Positions 1 to 10,838 are shown, numbered from the stretch's first letter. The stretch: 64,000 bases of DNA from Vibrio proteolyticus NBRC 13287 (GCF_000467125.1 NZ_BATJ01000004.1:239685-303684); one strand, 5' to 3'. Program-made: numbers and translations. The notes: generated by a model from the letters alone, not told the origin.

Positions 1-237
1 CGAGGTCAGCCAGTCACGCAAATGCACAAACAGCGGCTCAACTTGCTCACGAAAGATCAGCGTGGCAAAGACGAAAAACACCACCGCCAAACCTGAAATG
101 GCAAACACCCGGTTATGGATATCAAGACCAAACGGCCCGAGATTCACCACCACATTATCCTGACCGACCGTGTAGTCGGTATCGATCGGGTCTACCTTGC
201 CATCCGGACGCGGCAGACCTCCATTGTCACTACTCAC
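1..237 (-). CDS. BCCT-family transporter, N-terminal part (runs off the window)
   Basis: Partial gene: the first 79 codons are visible and the rest lies left of base 1. The protein has a short acidic, glycine/proline-rich cytoplasmic head, then a stretch with VVVNLGPFGLDIHNR, then a first membrane helix around residues 43-62. This head resembles betaine/choline/carnitine (BCCT) sodium-coupled osmolyte carriers of Vibrio. The chosen start is GTG at 237, preceded by an AGGGGAAG ribosome site. The substrate (glycine betaine, choline, ectoine or other) cannot be told from this fragment. The gene is divergent from gmk. Confidence 0.7.
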   Translation of the reverse strand, partial: MSSDNGGLPRPDGKVDPIDTDYTVGQDNVVVNLGPFGLDIHNRVFAISGLAVVFFVFATLIFREQVEPLFVHLRDWLTS

Positions 238-1214
<977 letters not shown>

Positions 1215-1235
1215 CATAAGCCACCTACGATACAA

Positions 1236-1277
1236 ACAACCTAATTGCTAGAATATAAACAAGTTAGGTTGTATAAT
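1236..1277 (+). promoter_or_regulatory. Inverted repeat and -10-like element ahead of rpoZ
   Basis: ACAACCTAA (1236-1244) is repeated in inverted form as TTAGGTTGT (1264-1272). The right arm runs into a TATAAT at 1272-1277. This is seen directly. It could be an operator over an rpoZ promoter or simply a hairpin between gmk and rpoZ; no T-run follows, so it is not an obvious terminator. A properly spaced -35 was not found. Confidence 0.35.
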
Positions 1278-1317
1278 TTCTCGTCATTCTAAATTTAAGT
1301 AACTTATTGGAGTCCTC

Positions 1318-1590
1318 ATGGCACGCGTAACTGTACAAGACGCTGTTGAAAAAATTGGCAACCGTTTCGACCTTGTTCTGATTGCGGCTCGCCGCGCTCG
1401 TCAAATGCAAACTGGCGGTAAAGATTCACTAGTGCCGGAAGAGAACGATAAGCCAACGGTTATCGCTCTGCGCGAAATCGAAGAAGGTCTGATCACTAAG
1501 GATGTTCTTGATGCACGTGAGCGTCAGGAACAGCAAGAACAAGAAGCCGCTGAACTGGCTGCGGTTAGCAGCATCGCACACAGCCGCTAA
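1318..1590 (+). CDS. rpoZ: RNA polymerase omega subunit
   Basis: 90-residue omega subunit, which helps assembly of core RNA polymerase by holding the beta' subunit and forms part of a ppGpp-binding site. The N-terminus [21 protein letters not shown] and the block RRARQMQ are the family signature. The length matches E. coli omega (91 aa). The ATG at 1318 follows a GGAG site. It lies directly upstream of spoT, a pairing conserved in enterics and vibrios. Confidence 0.96.
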   Translation: MARVTVQDAVEKIGNRFDLVLIAARRARQMQTGGKDSLVPEENDKPTVIALREIEEGLITKDVLDARERQEQQEQEAAELAAVSSIAHSR

Positions 1591-1641
1591 GCGGTTGTCG
1601 CAAGACGCGCTTCGATTTACCTAACCTTCCGGGCCTGAAAT

Positions 1642-3762
1642 TTGTATCTATTCGATAGCCTCAAAGACGTTGCCCAAGAATACCTAACAGAGCCTCAGAT
1701 TGAGGCTCTGCGTCAATCTTATGTGGTAGCGAGAGATGCCCATGAAGGGCAAACCCGCTCAAGCGGTGAACCATACATCATCCACCCTGTCGCCGTAGCC
1801 CGGATCCTGGCGGAAATGCGCCTGGACATCGAAACGCTGCAAGCGGCACTGCTCCACGATGTCATCGAAGACTGTGATGTCACCAAAGAAGAGCTGGAAT
1901 CCCAGTTCGGCGCGACGGTGGCGGAGCTGGTAGACGGTGTCTCTAAGCTGGATAAGCTTAAATTTCGCGATCGCAAAGAGGCCCAGGCCGAGAACTTTCG
2001 TAAGATGGTGCTCGCCATGGTCCAGGATATCCGCGTCATTCTGATCAAGCTGGCCGACCGGACCCACAATATGCGCACCTTGGGTGCTCTTCGTCCGGAC
2101 AAAAAACGCCGTATCGCGCGCGAAACCCTGGAAATCTATTCTCCTCTGGCCCACCGTTTGGGTATTCACAATATCAAAACCGAGCTGGAAGAGCTGGGCT
2201 TTGAAGCCTTGTACCCGAACCGCTACCGCGTTCTGAAAGAAGTGGTCAAAGCGGCACGGGGGAACCGTAAAGAGATGATCCAGCGGATCCATCTTGAAAT
2301 TGAAGGGCGACTGCAGGAAGTCGGCCTTAAAGCGCGGGTCTTCGGCCGGGAGAAGAATCTGTTCTCCATCTACAACAAGATGAAGAGCAAAGAGCAGCGC
2401 TTCCACACCATTATGGATATCTACGCATTCCGTGTGGTGGTGGACGATGCCGATACCTGCTACCGGGTACTTGGTCAGGTACACAGCCTGTACAAACCAC
2501 GTCCGGGACGCATGAAAGACTACATCGCGGTCCCGAAAGCCAACGGCTATCAGTCATTGCATACCTCGATGGTCGGCCCGCACGGGGTACCGGTCGAGGT
2601 TCAGATCCGAACCGAAGACATGGATCAAATGGCGGACAAAGGGGTCGCCGCGCACTGGTCGTACAAAGACAAAGGCGACAAATCCGGCACCACGGCGCAG
2701 ATCAAAGCGCAGCGCTGGATGCAGAGCCTGCTGGAACTGCAGCAAAGTGCCGGTAACTCGTTTGAGTTCATCGAAAACGTGAAGTCGGATCTGTTCCCGG
2801 ACGAAATCTACGTCTTCACGCCTAAAGGCCGCATTGTTGAACTGCCGGTCGGCGCGACCGCGGTCGATTTTGCCTACGCGGTGCACACCGATGTCGGTAA
2901 CACCTGTGTTGGCGCGCGTGTGGATCGCAACCCGTACCCACTCAGCAAAGCGCTGAAAAACGGCCAGACAATCGAAATCATCAGCGCCCCGGGCGCTCGT
3001 CCGAACGCCGCCTGGCTCAACTATGTGGTGACTTCCCGTGCCCGCACTAAAATCCGTCAGGTTCTCAAGACCATGCGCCGGGAAGAGTCGATCACCCTGG
3101 GCCGCCGCCTGCTCAACCATGCACTGGGCGAAAAATCGCTCAGCGACATCAGTGACGATAACATTCAACACGTTCTGACCGACCTTAAAATTGGCTCGAC
3201 CGACGATCTGTTGGCAGCCATCGGTCTGGGTGAACTGATGAGCATCGTGATTGCCCGTCGTCTACTGGGAAATGCCGATGAACTGACGGAAGTGATGGGC
3301 AAAGACGGCCAGCCGAAGAAAAAACTGCCGATCCGCGGTGCGGAAGGCATTCTGCTGACGTTCGCCAACTGTTGTCATCCGATTCCGGACGATCACATCA
3401 TCGCCCACGTCTCACCGGGCCGAGGCCTGGTGGTCCACCGTGAAACCTGTCCGAACGTACGCGGCTACCAGCGCGAGCCGGATAAGTACATGGCGGTGGA
3501 ATGGTCACGTGACTACGATCAGGAGTTCATTACTGAGCTGCTGGTGGACATGCAAAACCGTCAAGGCGCTCTGGCCGAGCTGACCAATGTCATCTCGCAG
3601 ACTGGCTCTAACATCCATGGCCTGTCGACCGAAGAACGCGATGGTCGCCTGTACACCGTGACGGTGGCGCTGACGACCAAAGATCGCGTCCATCTGGCGA
3701 GCATCATGCGCAAGATTAAGGCCATGCCGCAGACGCTGAAAGTTCGTCGCCGCAAACACTAA
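1642..3762 (+). CDS. spoT: Bifunctional (p)ppGpp synthetase/hydrolase SpoT
   Basis: 706-residue stringent-response enzyme that hydrolyses ppGpp to GDP and pyrophosphate and can make it under carbon, fatty-acid or iron stress. Domains in order: HD hydrolase with AALLHDVIEDC (about 70-80), synthetase domain (RFHTIMDIYAFRVVV and YKPRPGRMKDYIAVPKANGYQSLHTS, about 250-320), TGS (DEIYVFTPKGRIVELP, from about 390) and a C-terminal ACT domain. The start is TTG (1642), giving MYLFDSLKD. E. coli spoT also begins with TTG and MYLFESL, so this rare start looks conserved. No gene separates it from rpoZ. Confidence 0.96.
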   Translation: MYLFDSLKDVAQEYLTEPQIEALRQSYVVARDAHEGQTRSSGEPYIIHPVAVARILAEMRLDIETLQAALLHDVIEDCDVTKEELESQFGATVAELVDGVSKLDKLKFRDRKEAQAENFRKMVLAMVQDIRVILIKLADRTHNMRTLGALRPDKKRRIARETLEIYSPLAHRLGIHNIKTELEELGFEALYPNRYRVLKEVVKAARGNRKEMIQRIHLEIEGRLQEVGLKARVFGREKNLFSIYNKMKSKEQRFHTIMDIYAFRVVVDDADTCYRVLGQVHSLYKPRPGRMKDYIAVPKANGYQSLHTSMVGPHGVPVEVQIRTEDMDQMADKGVAAHWSYKDKGDKSGTTAQIKAQRWMQSLLELQQSAGNSFEFIENVKSDLFPDEIYVFTPKGRIVELPVGATAVDFAYAVHTDVGNTCVGARVDRNPYPLSKALKNGQTIEIISAPGARPNAAWLNYVVTSRARTKIRQVLKTMRREESITLGRRLLNHALGEKSLSDISDDNIQHVLTDLKIGSTDDLLAAIGLGELMSIVIARRLLGNADELTEVMGKDGQPKKKLPIRGAEGILLTFANCCHPIPDDHIIAHVSPGRGLVVHRETCPNVRGYQREPDKYMAVEWSRDYDQEFITELLVDMQNRQGALAELTNVISQTGSNIHGLSTEERDGRLYTVTVALTTKDRVHLASIMRKIKAMPQTLKVRRRKH

Positions 3763-3773
3763 CCGCTGTTACT

Positions 3774-3799
3774 CATGCCCCTGACCCGTCAGGGGCATG
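3774..3799 (+). other. Hairpin between spoT and trmH without U-tract
   Basis: A perfect 12-bp stem (CATGCCCCTGAC, loop CC, GTCAGGGGCATG) just after the spoT stop. It is not followed by a run of T, so it is more likely a partial attenuator or an RNA-stability element than a true terminator. Confidence 0.45.
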
Positions 3800-3830
3800 G
3801 TATTGTCCTAGCGAGCAACCTTCTCCAATT

Positions 3831-4517
3831 ATGAATCCTGAACGTTACCAACGCATTCAGCAGGTGCTGAAAGCCCGCCAGACCGATCTGACCCTGTGTC
3901 TGGAAGAAGTCCACAAACCCAACAACGTTTCCGCGGTGATCCGCACCGCTGACGCCACCGGACTGCACCGCATTCATGCGGTCTGGCCGAATGACAAGAT
4001 GCGTACGCTGAGCCACACCTCTGCCGGGGCGCGTAACTGGGTGGAAGTCGACACCCACGATGACATCGAAAGCGCCATCGGCGAGCTGAAACGTCAGGGC
4101 ATGCAGGTGCTGGTCACCCATTTGTCCGACAGCGCGGTGGATTTTCGTGACATCGACTACACCAAGCCGACCGCCATCATACTCGGCAGTGAGAAAGCCG
4201 GGGCCTCAGAGACCGCCAAACGTCTCGCGGATCAGGACATCATCATTCCGATGCTCGGCATGGTGCAATCCCTCAATGTGTCCGTTGCCAGTGCGGTTAT
4301 CCTCTATGAAGCCCAGCGACAACGCAGTGCCGCCGGGATGTACGACAATGACGCCAGTCAGGTGCCGGCCGATGAGATTCACCGTACCTTGTTTGAACGC
4401 GGCCACCCGGTGTTGGCCAAAGTCGCCAAACGCAAAGGCTTAGCCTATCCGCCTCTGGATGATGACGGTCAGATCGTGGCCGAACCACAGTGGTGGCAGG
4501 AGATGCAGCGCAAATAA
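3831..4517 (+). CDS. trmH: tRNA (guanosine(18)-2'-O)-methyltransferase
   Basis: 228-residue SPOUT-class enzyme that methylates the 2'-OH of G18 in the tRNA D-loop using S-adenosylmethionine. Visible family blocks are HKPNNVSAVIRTADATG near the N-terminus and the knot motifs AIILGSEKAGAS and IPMLGMVQSLNVSVASAVILYEA. Length matches E. coli TrmH (229 aa). It lies between spoT and recG as in E. coli. Confidence 0.94.
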   Translation: MNPERYQRIQQVLKARQTDLTLCLEEVHKPNNVSAVIRTADATGLHRIHAVWPNDKMRTLSHTSAGARNWVEVDTHDDIESAIGELKRQGMQVLVTHLSDSAVDFRDIDYTKPTAIILGSEKAGASETAKRLADQDIIIPMLGMVQSLNVSVASAVILYEAQRQRSAAGMYDNDASQVPADEIHRTLFERGHPVLAKVAKRKGLAYPPLDDDGQIVAEPQWWQEMQRK

Positions 4518-4615
4518 CCCTCAGCTCTAAGGCTACACTGGGGTGAATTTTCCTGTACAAAAACACAGCCCAATGGTTAACTATCGCCACTGACCGCGAA
4601 AACGAGAGAGCCCGT

Positions 4616-6694
4616 ATGTCCCAGTTACTGTCCGCTATTCCGCTAACATCCCTGTCCGGGGTCGGCGCCAAAGTGGCTGAAAAACTGGCGAAAGTCGGGC
4701 TCAACACCGTTCAGGACCTGTTATTTCATCTGCCGCTGCGTTACGAAGATCGTACCCGTGTCTACCCGGTAGCCAAGCTGCATGCGGGCTTGTGGGCCGC
4801 CGTGCAGGGAAAAGTCATGGCGGTTGATACCCTGTTTGGCCGGCGCAAGATGCTGACGGTCAAACTCAGTGACGGCAACGGCACCATCACGCTGCGTTTT
4901 TTCAATTTTACCGCCGCGATGAAAAACAACTTTGCCGAAGGCAAACTGGTGCACGCATACGGTGAAATCAAACGCGGCAATATGGGGCTGGAAATCATCC
5001 ACCCTGACTACAAGTTTTACGCGCCAGAACGTCAGCCGGACGTCGAGCAAAGCCTGACACCCGTCTACCCCACCACCGATGGTCTGAGACAAGTCACCTT
5101 ACGCAATCTGACCGATCAGGCATTGGCACTGCTGGACAAAGCGGCGGTGCAGGAACTGCTGCCCACCGGACTTTACGACCACCAACTGACGCTGGCTCAG
5201 GCTCTGCATACCATTCACCGGCCACCGCCTGACATCGATCTCGACCAGTTCGATCAGGGGCGTCATCCGGCACAAATCCGGCTGATCATGGAAGAGCTGC
5301 TGGCACAGAATCTGTCGATGCTGGCGGTACGCAGCCAAGGCCAGCGTGATGCGGCATTGCCGCTGCCCGACGCCTCACAACTCAAGCAGCGGTTACTGGC
5401 ACAGTTGCCCTTTACGCCGACCGGAGCCCAGTCACGGGTGGTGAAAGAAATTGAAGCGGATCTCACGCAGCCACACCCGATGATGCGTCTGGTGCAGGGC
5501 GATGTTGGCTCAGGCAAAACACTGGTGGCCGCGCTGGCGGCCGTGCGGGCGATTGAGCACGGTTATCAGGTCGCCCTGATGGCGCCCACCGAACTGCTGG
5601 CAGAGCAACATGCACTCAATTTCGCCAACTGGTTTGAAAGCATGGGGATTCAGGTCGGCTGGTTGGCGGGCAAACTGAAAGGCAAAGCCAAAGAGGCCGA
5701 GCTGGCGCGGATTGCCAGCGGCGAAGCGCAGATGGTGGTCGGCACCCATGCTCTGTTTCAGGAACACGTGGCGTTCCATCACCTGGCCCTGGTGATCATT
5801 GATGAACAACACCGTTTCGGGGTACATCAGCGCCTGGAATTACGTGAGAAAGGTGCCCGACAAGGCGCGTATCCTCACCAGTTGATCATGACCGCAACCC
5901 CTATCCCGCGCACCCTCGCCATGACCGCCTACGCGGATCTGGAAACCTCCGTGATCGATGAATTACCACCGGGCCGGACACCGATCCAGACGGTCGCCAT
6001 CCCGGCCACCAAGCGTGACGACATCATTGAGCGTGTCCGCCATGCCTGTCTTGACGAAGGCAAACAAGCTTATTGGGTCTGTACCCTGATTGACGAGTCC
6101 GAAGTTCTGGAGGCGCAGGCCGCCGCTGACACCGCCGAAGAGCTGCAACGCCGACTGCCGGACGTCAAGATCGGCCTGGTCCACGGCCGAATGAAACCGG
6201 CCGAAAAACAAGCGGTGATGCAAGCGTTCAAAGACAATCAACTCCACCTGCTGGTCGCCACCACCGTGATTGAAGTTGGGGTGGACGTACCCAATGCCAG
6301 CCTGATGATCATTGAAAACCCGGAGCGACTTGGCCTGGCTCAGTTGCACCAGTTACGCGGGCGCGTCGGCCGGGGCTCGGTGGCGAGCCACTGTGTGCTG
6401 CTCTATCACGCGCCACTGTCCAAAACGGCGCAAAAGCGTCTGGGGGTGCTGCGCGAAAGCAATGACGGTTTCGTGATCGCCCAGCGCGATCTGGAAATTC
6501 GCGGACCGGGCGAACTGCTCGGCACTAAACAGACCGGACTGGCGGATTTCAAAATTGCCGATCTGGTCCGCGATCAGCGCCTGATCCCGGAAGTTCAGCG
6601 CATCGCCCGCTACATTCACCAGCAATATCCAGACAACGCCACCGCCATTATCGACCGCTGGCTCGGTGAGCGCGACGTGTACGCCAAGGCGTGA
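4616..6694 (+). CDS. recG: ATP-dependent DNA helicase RecG
   Basis: 692-residue branch-migration helicase that remodels stalled replication forks, R-loops and Holliday junctions. Seen: N-terminal helix-hairpin region (LTSLSGVGAKVAEKLAKVG), OB-fold wedge domain (about 60-160), Walker A GDVGSGKTLVA (about 293-303), DEQHRFGV box (DEAD-type motif II), TATPIPRTL, and C-terminal motifs VATTVIEVGVDVPNA and QLRGRVGRGS. Length matches E. coli RecG (693 aa). It follows trmH by about 100 bases and is the last gene of the run. Confidence 0.96.
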   Translation: MSQLLSAIPLTSLSGVGAKVAEKLAKVGLNTVQDLLFHLPLRYEDRTRVYPVAKLHAGLWAAVQGKVMAVDTLFGRRKMLTVKLSDGNGTITLRFFNFTAAMKNNFAEGKLVHAYGEIKRGNMGLEIIHPDYKFYAPERQPDVEQSLTPVYPTTDGLRQVTLRNLTDQALALLDKAAVQELLPTGLYDHQLTLAQALHTIHRPPPDIDLDQFDQGRHPAQIRLIMEELLAQNLSMLAVRSQGQRDAALPLPDASQLKQRLLAQLPFTPTGAQSRVVKEIEADLTQPHPMMRLVQGDVGSGKTLVAALAAVRAIEHGYQVALMAPTELLAEQHALNFANWFESMGIQVGWLAGKLKGKAKEAELARIASGEAQMVVGTHALFQEHVAFHHLALVIIDEQHRFGVHQRLELREKGARQGAYPHQLIMTATPIPRTLAMTAYADLETSVIDELPPGRTPIQTVAIPATKRDDIIERVRHACLDEGKQAYWVCTLIDESEVLEAQAAADTAEELQRRLPDVKIGLVHGRMKPAEKQAVMQAFKDNQLHLLVATTVIEVGVDVPNASLMIIENPERLGLAQLHQLRGRVGRGSVASHCVLLYHAPLSKTAQKRLGVLRESNDGFVIAQRDLEIRGPGELLGTKQTGLADFKIADLVRDQRLIPEVQRIARYIHQQYPDNATAIIDRWLGERDVYAKA

Positions 6695-6737
6695 TTTTTC
6701 CAACCAATATCGCCACAGCTCCCCTTTCCCCCTCACA

Positions 6738-6775
6738 AGGCAAACGTTTGCTTTTAATAAAAAACCTTTTATAAT
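6738..6775 (+). promoter_or_regulatory. PurR-box and sigma-70 promoter of the xanthine permease gene
   Basis: The 12-base palindrome GCAAACGTTTGC at 6740-6751 is the core of the PurR operator. It overlaps a -35 (TTGCTT, 6748-6753), and a TATAAT -10 follows at 6770-6775 with a 16-base spacer. By the E. coli model, PurR with hypoxanthine or guanine would block this promoter when purines are plentiful. Confidence 0.75.
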
Positions 6776-6919
6776 TCCGGCCAATTTTTCGCGCGGATCC
6801 GACTCCGCATGTGCTCCACGCTGATCCGGCCCTGATTAACAGCAATCACAGATAACGTGCCGGCTCCCACTGATGTCCCCATTCAGCGAATATCAGTGGT
6901 GCTCTGACAGGAAACTTCC

Positions 6920-8308
6920 ATGGCTAACCACAACGCTTCGCGACATACCGACCTGGTTTATCAGCTCAACGATAAACCACCGCTACCGCAAACCCTTTTC
7001 GCTGCCCTGCAGCACCTGCTGGCCATGTTTGTCGCCATCATTACCCCGTCGCTGATCATCTGCCAGTCGCTTGGTGTGCCGGCCGAGCAAACCAACACCA
7101 TCATCAGCATGTCATTATTCGCGTCCGGCCTGTCGTCTTTTATCCAGATCCGGACCTTTGGGCCGATCGGTTCCGGGCTGTTGTCCGTTCAGGGCACCAG
7201 CTTTAACTTCCTCGGCCCGATCATCGGCGCCGGGCTGGCACTGAAAGCGGGCGGCGCGGATCTGTCGACCATGATGGCGGCGATTTTCGGCACCATTCTG
7301 GTGGCCTCATTTGCTGAAATTCTGCTGTCACGCGTGCTGGATTACGCACGCCGGGTGATCACTCCCCTGGTGTCTGGAATTGTGGTGACCCTGATCGGCC
7401 TGACGCTGATCCAGGTCGGTCTGGTTTCAATGGGTGGCGGATATGCGGCGCTCGGTGATGGCACGTTCGGCAGCCTGGACAAACTGGCGCTGGCGGGTAC
7501 GGTACTGGGGCTGATCGTCCTGCTCAACCGCGCCCGCAACCCGTACATTCGGGTCGCATCGATTGTGATTGCCATGCTGGTCGGTTACCTGCTGGCTTAT
7601 TTCATGGGCATGGTTGATAGCTCACAACTGGGTGACACCGCGCTGATCGCCTTGCCGGTTCCCATGCAGTATGGACTGAGCTTTGACTGGTCGCTGTTTA
7701 TTCCGCTGGTACTGATTTTCCTTATCACGGCGCTGGAGGCGATTGGTGACATTACCGCGACTTCAGAAGTGTCTGGCGAGCCGGTCAAAGGCCCGGTCTA
7801 CATGCGACGCATCAAAGGCGGCGTACTGGCTGACGGGTTAAACTCCGCCCTGGCGGCGCTGCTAAACAGCTTCCCGAATTCCACTTTTAGCCAGAACAAT
7901 GGGGTGATCATGCTGACCGGTGTGGCCAGCCGATATGTAGGCTACTTCATCGCCGCCATGCTGGTCTTGCTGGGTCTGTTTCCTGGCGTGGCCAGCTTTG
8001 TCCAGCTTATCCCGGAACCTGTGCTGGGCGGCGCAACCATAGTGATGTTCGGCACCATCGCCGCTGCCGGGGTGCGCATTATCTCCCGCGTGGAGCTCGA
8101 CCGCCGCGCAATTCTGATCATGGCACTGTCGTTTTCTATGGGGCTGGGCATTGCGCAGAAACCGGAAATCCTCCAGTTCATGCCCGAGTTCATTAAGAGC
8201 ATCTTCTCCTCCGGCGTCGCCGCCGGTGGCATCACCGCAATCGTGCTCAATCTGCTGCTGCCGGAAAAACTGACCGATGCAGAGCGCGAGCGCGCAACGG
8301 AGTCCTAA
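6920..8308 (+). CDS. xanP: NCS2-family xanthine permease
   Basis: 462-residue inner-membrane purine:proton symporter with about 14 hydrophobic segments. Signatures of the NCS2 xanthine group are [16 protein letters not shown] in the first membrane helix (with the substrate-site His), [17 protein letters not shown], and the C-terminal block [20 protein letters not shown]. coli xanP lies just beyond recG-gltS, so position supports the name. A PurR-type box sits on its promoter. Uracil or uric acid transport is possible but less likely given the xanthine-group motifs. Confidence 0.85.
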   Translation: MANHNASRHTDLVYQLNDKPPLPQTLFAALQHLLAMFVAIITPSLIICQSLGVPAEQTNTIISMSLFASGLSSFIQIRTFGPIGSGLLSVQGTSFNFLGPIIGAGLALKAGGADLSTMMAAIFGTILVASFAEILLSRVLDYARRVITPLVSGIVVTLIGLTLIQVGLVSMGGGYAALGDGTFGSLDKLALAGTVLGLIVLLNRARNPYIRVASIVIAMLVGYLLAYFMGMVDSSQLGDTALIALPVPMQYGLSFDWSLFIPLVLIFLITALEAIGDITATSEVSGEPVKGPVYMRRIKGGVLADGLNSALAALLNSFPNSTFSQNNGVIMLTGVASRYVGYFIAAMLVLLGLFPGVASFVQLIPEPVLGGATIVMFGTIAAAGVRIISRVELDRRAILIMALSFSMGLGIAQKPEILQFMPEFIKSIFSSGVAAGGITAIVLNLLLPEKLTDAERERATES

Positions 8309-8316
8309 CCATTCCG

Positions 8317-8352
8317 ACTCCCTCAGGCCCGCGGCCGCGCGCTTGAGGGAGT
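8317..8352. terminator. Hairpin between convergent xanP and envZ
   Basis: ACTCCCTCA (8317-8325) pairs with TGAGGGAGT (8344-8352) around a very GC-rich loop. It sits exactly between the two convergent stop codons. It has no strong T-run on either strand, so termination strength is uncertain. Confidence 0.5.
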
Positions 8353-9651
8353 TTAACGGGTTGGAAAGCTGATCTGAGCTTTGAGTCCGCCTTGTGAGCG
8401 GTTATTCACCACCACAGCGCCGCGATGCTGGCTGACAATCCGCTTCACGATTGCCAGCCCCAATCCGGTCCCTTCACTGCCCCGCGCGGTGTCGCCCCGG
8501 GTAAAAGGTTCGAACAACTTACCGATCTGGCTGTTTTCAATCCCCGGGCCATTATCTTCCACACACACCCACGCCAGTTTGTTGTCGGCCGTCATGCCGG
8601 TGCTGACTTTTACCCAACCGTTGCCATAGCGAATGGCGTTCACCACCAGATTACTGATCGCGCGCTTGATCGCGATGGGGCTGCCGATGGCATCTTTCAT
8701 CTGCGGATTCAGCTCCGTTTCAACCTGAATTTCATACCCCCCTTCCGACGTCGCCACGTCGCGGGCCAAATCATTGAGGCTGACCGCTTCAAAGCTCTGC
8801 TGATTGACTGGTTTGAGGTAATCCATAAACTGACTGATGATCTCATTGCACTCTTCGGTGTCACCGATGATGCCTTCCGCCAGATAACTGTCCTGTGGCG
8901 ACATCATTTCCGTCGCCAGCCGAATGCGGGTCAGCGGCGTGCGTAAGTCGTGACTGATGCCGGCCATCAGCAGCGCGCGGTCTTCTTCGAGCGCCTGAAT
9001 GCCTTTTGACATCTGGTTAAACGCCCGGGTGACCGAGCGGATCTCCGTGGCGCCTTTTTCTGGCAGCGGTGGTGGGATTTCGCCCCGGCCCACGTCCTTA
9101 GCGGCACGCTCAAGCGCCACCAAAGGCCGATTCTGCAACCGGATAAACAGCCAGCCACCGGCGACGATCAGCAGCGCCATGATCAGGCTGTTACGAAACA
9201 GCGGCGCAAAGTCTTCTTCCTGTAACTCCGAGAGCGGAATGCGGATTAACGCGCCCGGCAGAGCATCGGTTTTCATCCACAGAATGTAGCTTTCCTGTCC
9301 GAGCATCATGCGCACATCGGTCGGAACCCCGAGCTCCTGGCTCATCTCTTCACTCATCAGATCAATACTGACCGCATGGCGGTACTCTTCGGCAATCGGA
9401 CTGTCTTCCGGATGTATCGTCACGCCCAACTGCTCAAGCACCCGGCGACGCTGCGGCGCATCCAGCCCGGCATTGAGCTCCTCAGAATCATCCAGCATCA
9501 GGTTAATTTCATGGCCGAGAATCTTGTTGAATTGCTGCAAACTCGGCAACAGTGCGTAATTAAATACCGCGTAGTAGGAATAGACCTGGCTGGCGATCAG
9601 CAAAGTGATCAGCAACAAAATGGATTGAGTCAACGAGCTGCGGATACGCAT
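8353..9651 (-). CDS. envZ: Osmosensor histidine kinase EnvZ
   Basis: 432-residue inner-membrane sensor kinase that phosphorylates and dephosphorylates OmpR. Layout: first membrane helix (about 10-30), periplasmic domain, second helix (about 155-175), HAMP, H-box [16 protein letters not shown] with the phosphorylated His, then the ATPase domain ([30 protein letters not shown]). The frame extends 27 codons further upstream, but those run through the hairpin behind ompR. The ATG at 9651 gives the usual MRIRSSL start. It lies 83 bases behind ompR with a terminator in between. Confidence 0.93.
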   Translation of the reverse strand: MRIRSSLTQSILLLITLLIASQVYSYYAVFNYALLPSLQQFNKILGHEINLMLDDSEELNAGLDAPQRRRVLEQLGVTIHPEDSPIAEEYRHAVSIDLMSEEMSQELGVPTDVRMMLGQESYILWMKTDALPGALIRIPLSELQEEDFAPLFRNSLIMALLIVAGGWLFIRLQNRPLVALERAAKDVGRGEIPPPLPEKGATEIRSVTRAFNQMSKGIQALEEDRALLMAGISHDLRTPLTRIRLATEMMSPQDSYLAEGIIGDTEECNEIISQFMDYLKPVNQQSFEAVSLNDLARDVATSEGGYEIQVETELNPQMKDAIGSPIAIKRAISNLVVNAIRYGNGWVKVSTGMTADNKLAWVCVEDNGPGIENSQIGKLFEPFTRGDTARGSEGTGLGLAIVKRIVSQHRGAVVVNNRSQGGLKAQISFPTR

Positions 9652-9690
9652 AACATTACCTTGAGAGCCAATTGGAGCAGGAAGACAAAC

Positions 9691-9721
9691 AAAAAGCTCC
9701 GGTTGCGCGGGCAACCGGAGC
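9691..9721 (-). terminator. Intrinsic terminator between ompR and envZ
   Basis: Read on the minus strand, an 11-bp GC-rich stem (GCTCCGGTTGC, loop of four, GCAACCGGAGC; bases 9696-9721) is followed by UUUUU-G-UUU. This is a textbook rho-independent terminator placed inside the ompR-envZ gap, so envZ would depend on read-through or its own promoter. Confidence 0.8.
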
Positions 9722-9734
9722 CGGAAGGTCAAGC

Positions 9735-10454
9735 TTACGCTTCTTTACCGTCGGGGACAAAGACGTAGCCCAGCCCCCACACCGTCTGAATGTAACGAGG
9801 TTTGCTCGGGTCGACTTCCAGCATGCGGCGCAAACGCGAGATTTGCACGTCGATCGAGCGTTCCATGGCGGAGTACTCCCGTCCACGCGCCATATTCATC
9901 AGCTTGTCGCGTGACATCGGCTCACGCGCGTTGGTCACCAGGGCTTTAAGCACCGCAAACTCACCAGACGTCAGTGGCATAGGCTCATCACCACGGAACA
10001 TTTCTCGGGTTCCGAGATTAAGGCGAAACTCACCGAATTCCACCACCGATTCCTCAGAACTCGGAGCGCCCGGCGCTTCAATCACCTGACGACGCAATAC
10101 CGCTTTGATCCGTGCCAGCAACTCACGGGGGTTAAACGGCTTAGGCAGATAATCGTCCGCGCCGACTTCCAGACCGACAATCCGGTCGATTTCATCACCT
10201 TTGGCAGTCAGCATCAGGATCGGTAACATGTTGTTGGCGTTGCGCAGCCGGCGGCAGATCGACAAACCGTCTTCGCCCGGCAACATCAGATCCAGCACCA
10301 TCAGGTGGAAGTTTTCACGCGTCAACAGACGGTCCATTTGCTCACTGTTTGCCACACTACGTACCTGGAAACCTTGTTCCGACAGGTAACGTTCCAGCAA
10401 CGCACGCAAACGTGCATCGTCATCGACCACGAGGATCTTAAAGTTTTCTTGCAT
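9735..10454 (-). CDS. ompR: Response regulator OmpR
   Basis: 239-residue DNA-binding response regulator, partner of EnvZ; controls porins and osmotic and acid responses. Receiver domain: acidic cluster VVDDDARLR, phosphorylated Asp in [13 protein letters not shown], Lys in [16 protein letters not shown]-terminal winged helix: [43 protein letters not shown]. Starting at [13 protein letters not shown] the length equals E. coli OmpR (239 aa); the frame continues 20 codons upstream to 10514 but that part is not conserved. Divergent from greB as in E. coli. Confidence 0.96.
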   Translation of the reverse strand: MQENFKILVVDDDARLRALLERYLSEQGFQVRSVANSEQMDRLLTRENFHLMVLDLMLPGEDGLSICRRLRNANNMLPILMLTAKGDEIDRIVGLEVGADDYLPKPFNPRELLARIKAVLRRQVIEAPGAPSSEESVVEFGEFRLNLGTREMFRGDEPMPLTSGEFAVLKALVTNAREPMSRDKLMNMARGREYSAMERSIDVQISRLRRMLEVDPSKPRYIQTVWGLGYVFVPDGKEA

Positions 10455-10605
10455 GTAAAGACTCCACCAAATAAACCCATTGCCCAGACAGGATGGCAGT
10501 ATGCAATGTACCACCCGTTCGCGAAAAGTCGCTTAAAGAATTGTTAACGTTTATGTCTTTTTTAGCTAATGTATCCGCAGGTTGCAATCTGATAGCATCA
10601 ACAAT

Positions 10606-10749
10606 ATGAAAACCAATCTGATTACCCGAGAAGGCTTTGATCGCCTTAAAAAAGAGCTCGACTTTCTATGGAGAGAAGAGCGCCCTGAAGTCACCAAAAA
10701 AGTCACCTGGGCCGCCAGTCTGGGCGACCGCAGTGAGAACGCGGACTAG
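10606..10749 (+). pseudogene. greB: greB, 5' fragment disrupted by the island
   Basis: First 47 codons of the chromosomal greB ([10 protein letters not shown] ... GDRSENAD), after which the sequence changes abruptly to AT-rich island DNA and a TAG follows at 10747-10749. The matching remainder resumes at 22945 in the same frame. Joined together they give a 158-residue GreB, the same length as E. coli GreB. This copy cannot make functional protein. Confidence 0.95.
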
Positions 10750-10760
10750 TATTTAGTTGA
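10747..10760 (+). repeat. Left end of the island with imperfect terminal inverted repeat
   Basis: The junction reads GACTA then GTATTTAGTTG. Read outward-in on the opposite strand, the right end gives TATTAGTTC. The shared TTAGTT forms a short imperfect inverted repeat, and TA occurs at both joints. These may be the recombination ends. Confidence 0.45.
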
Positions 10761-10838
10761 ATTAAATTAATACTATTAATGGCTAAATATCTGATATGGT
10801 GTGGTTAAATTTAATTATACATACTATTTGGTGTACTG

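Noticed and set aside
1759..2484. 241-codon minus-strand frame inside spoT
   Set aside because: Fully antisense to a strongly conserved gene; composition (His, Gln, Val-rich) is typical of shadow frames.
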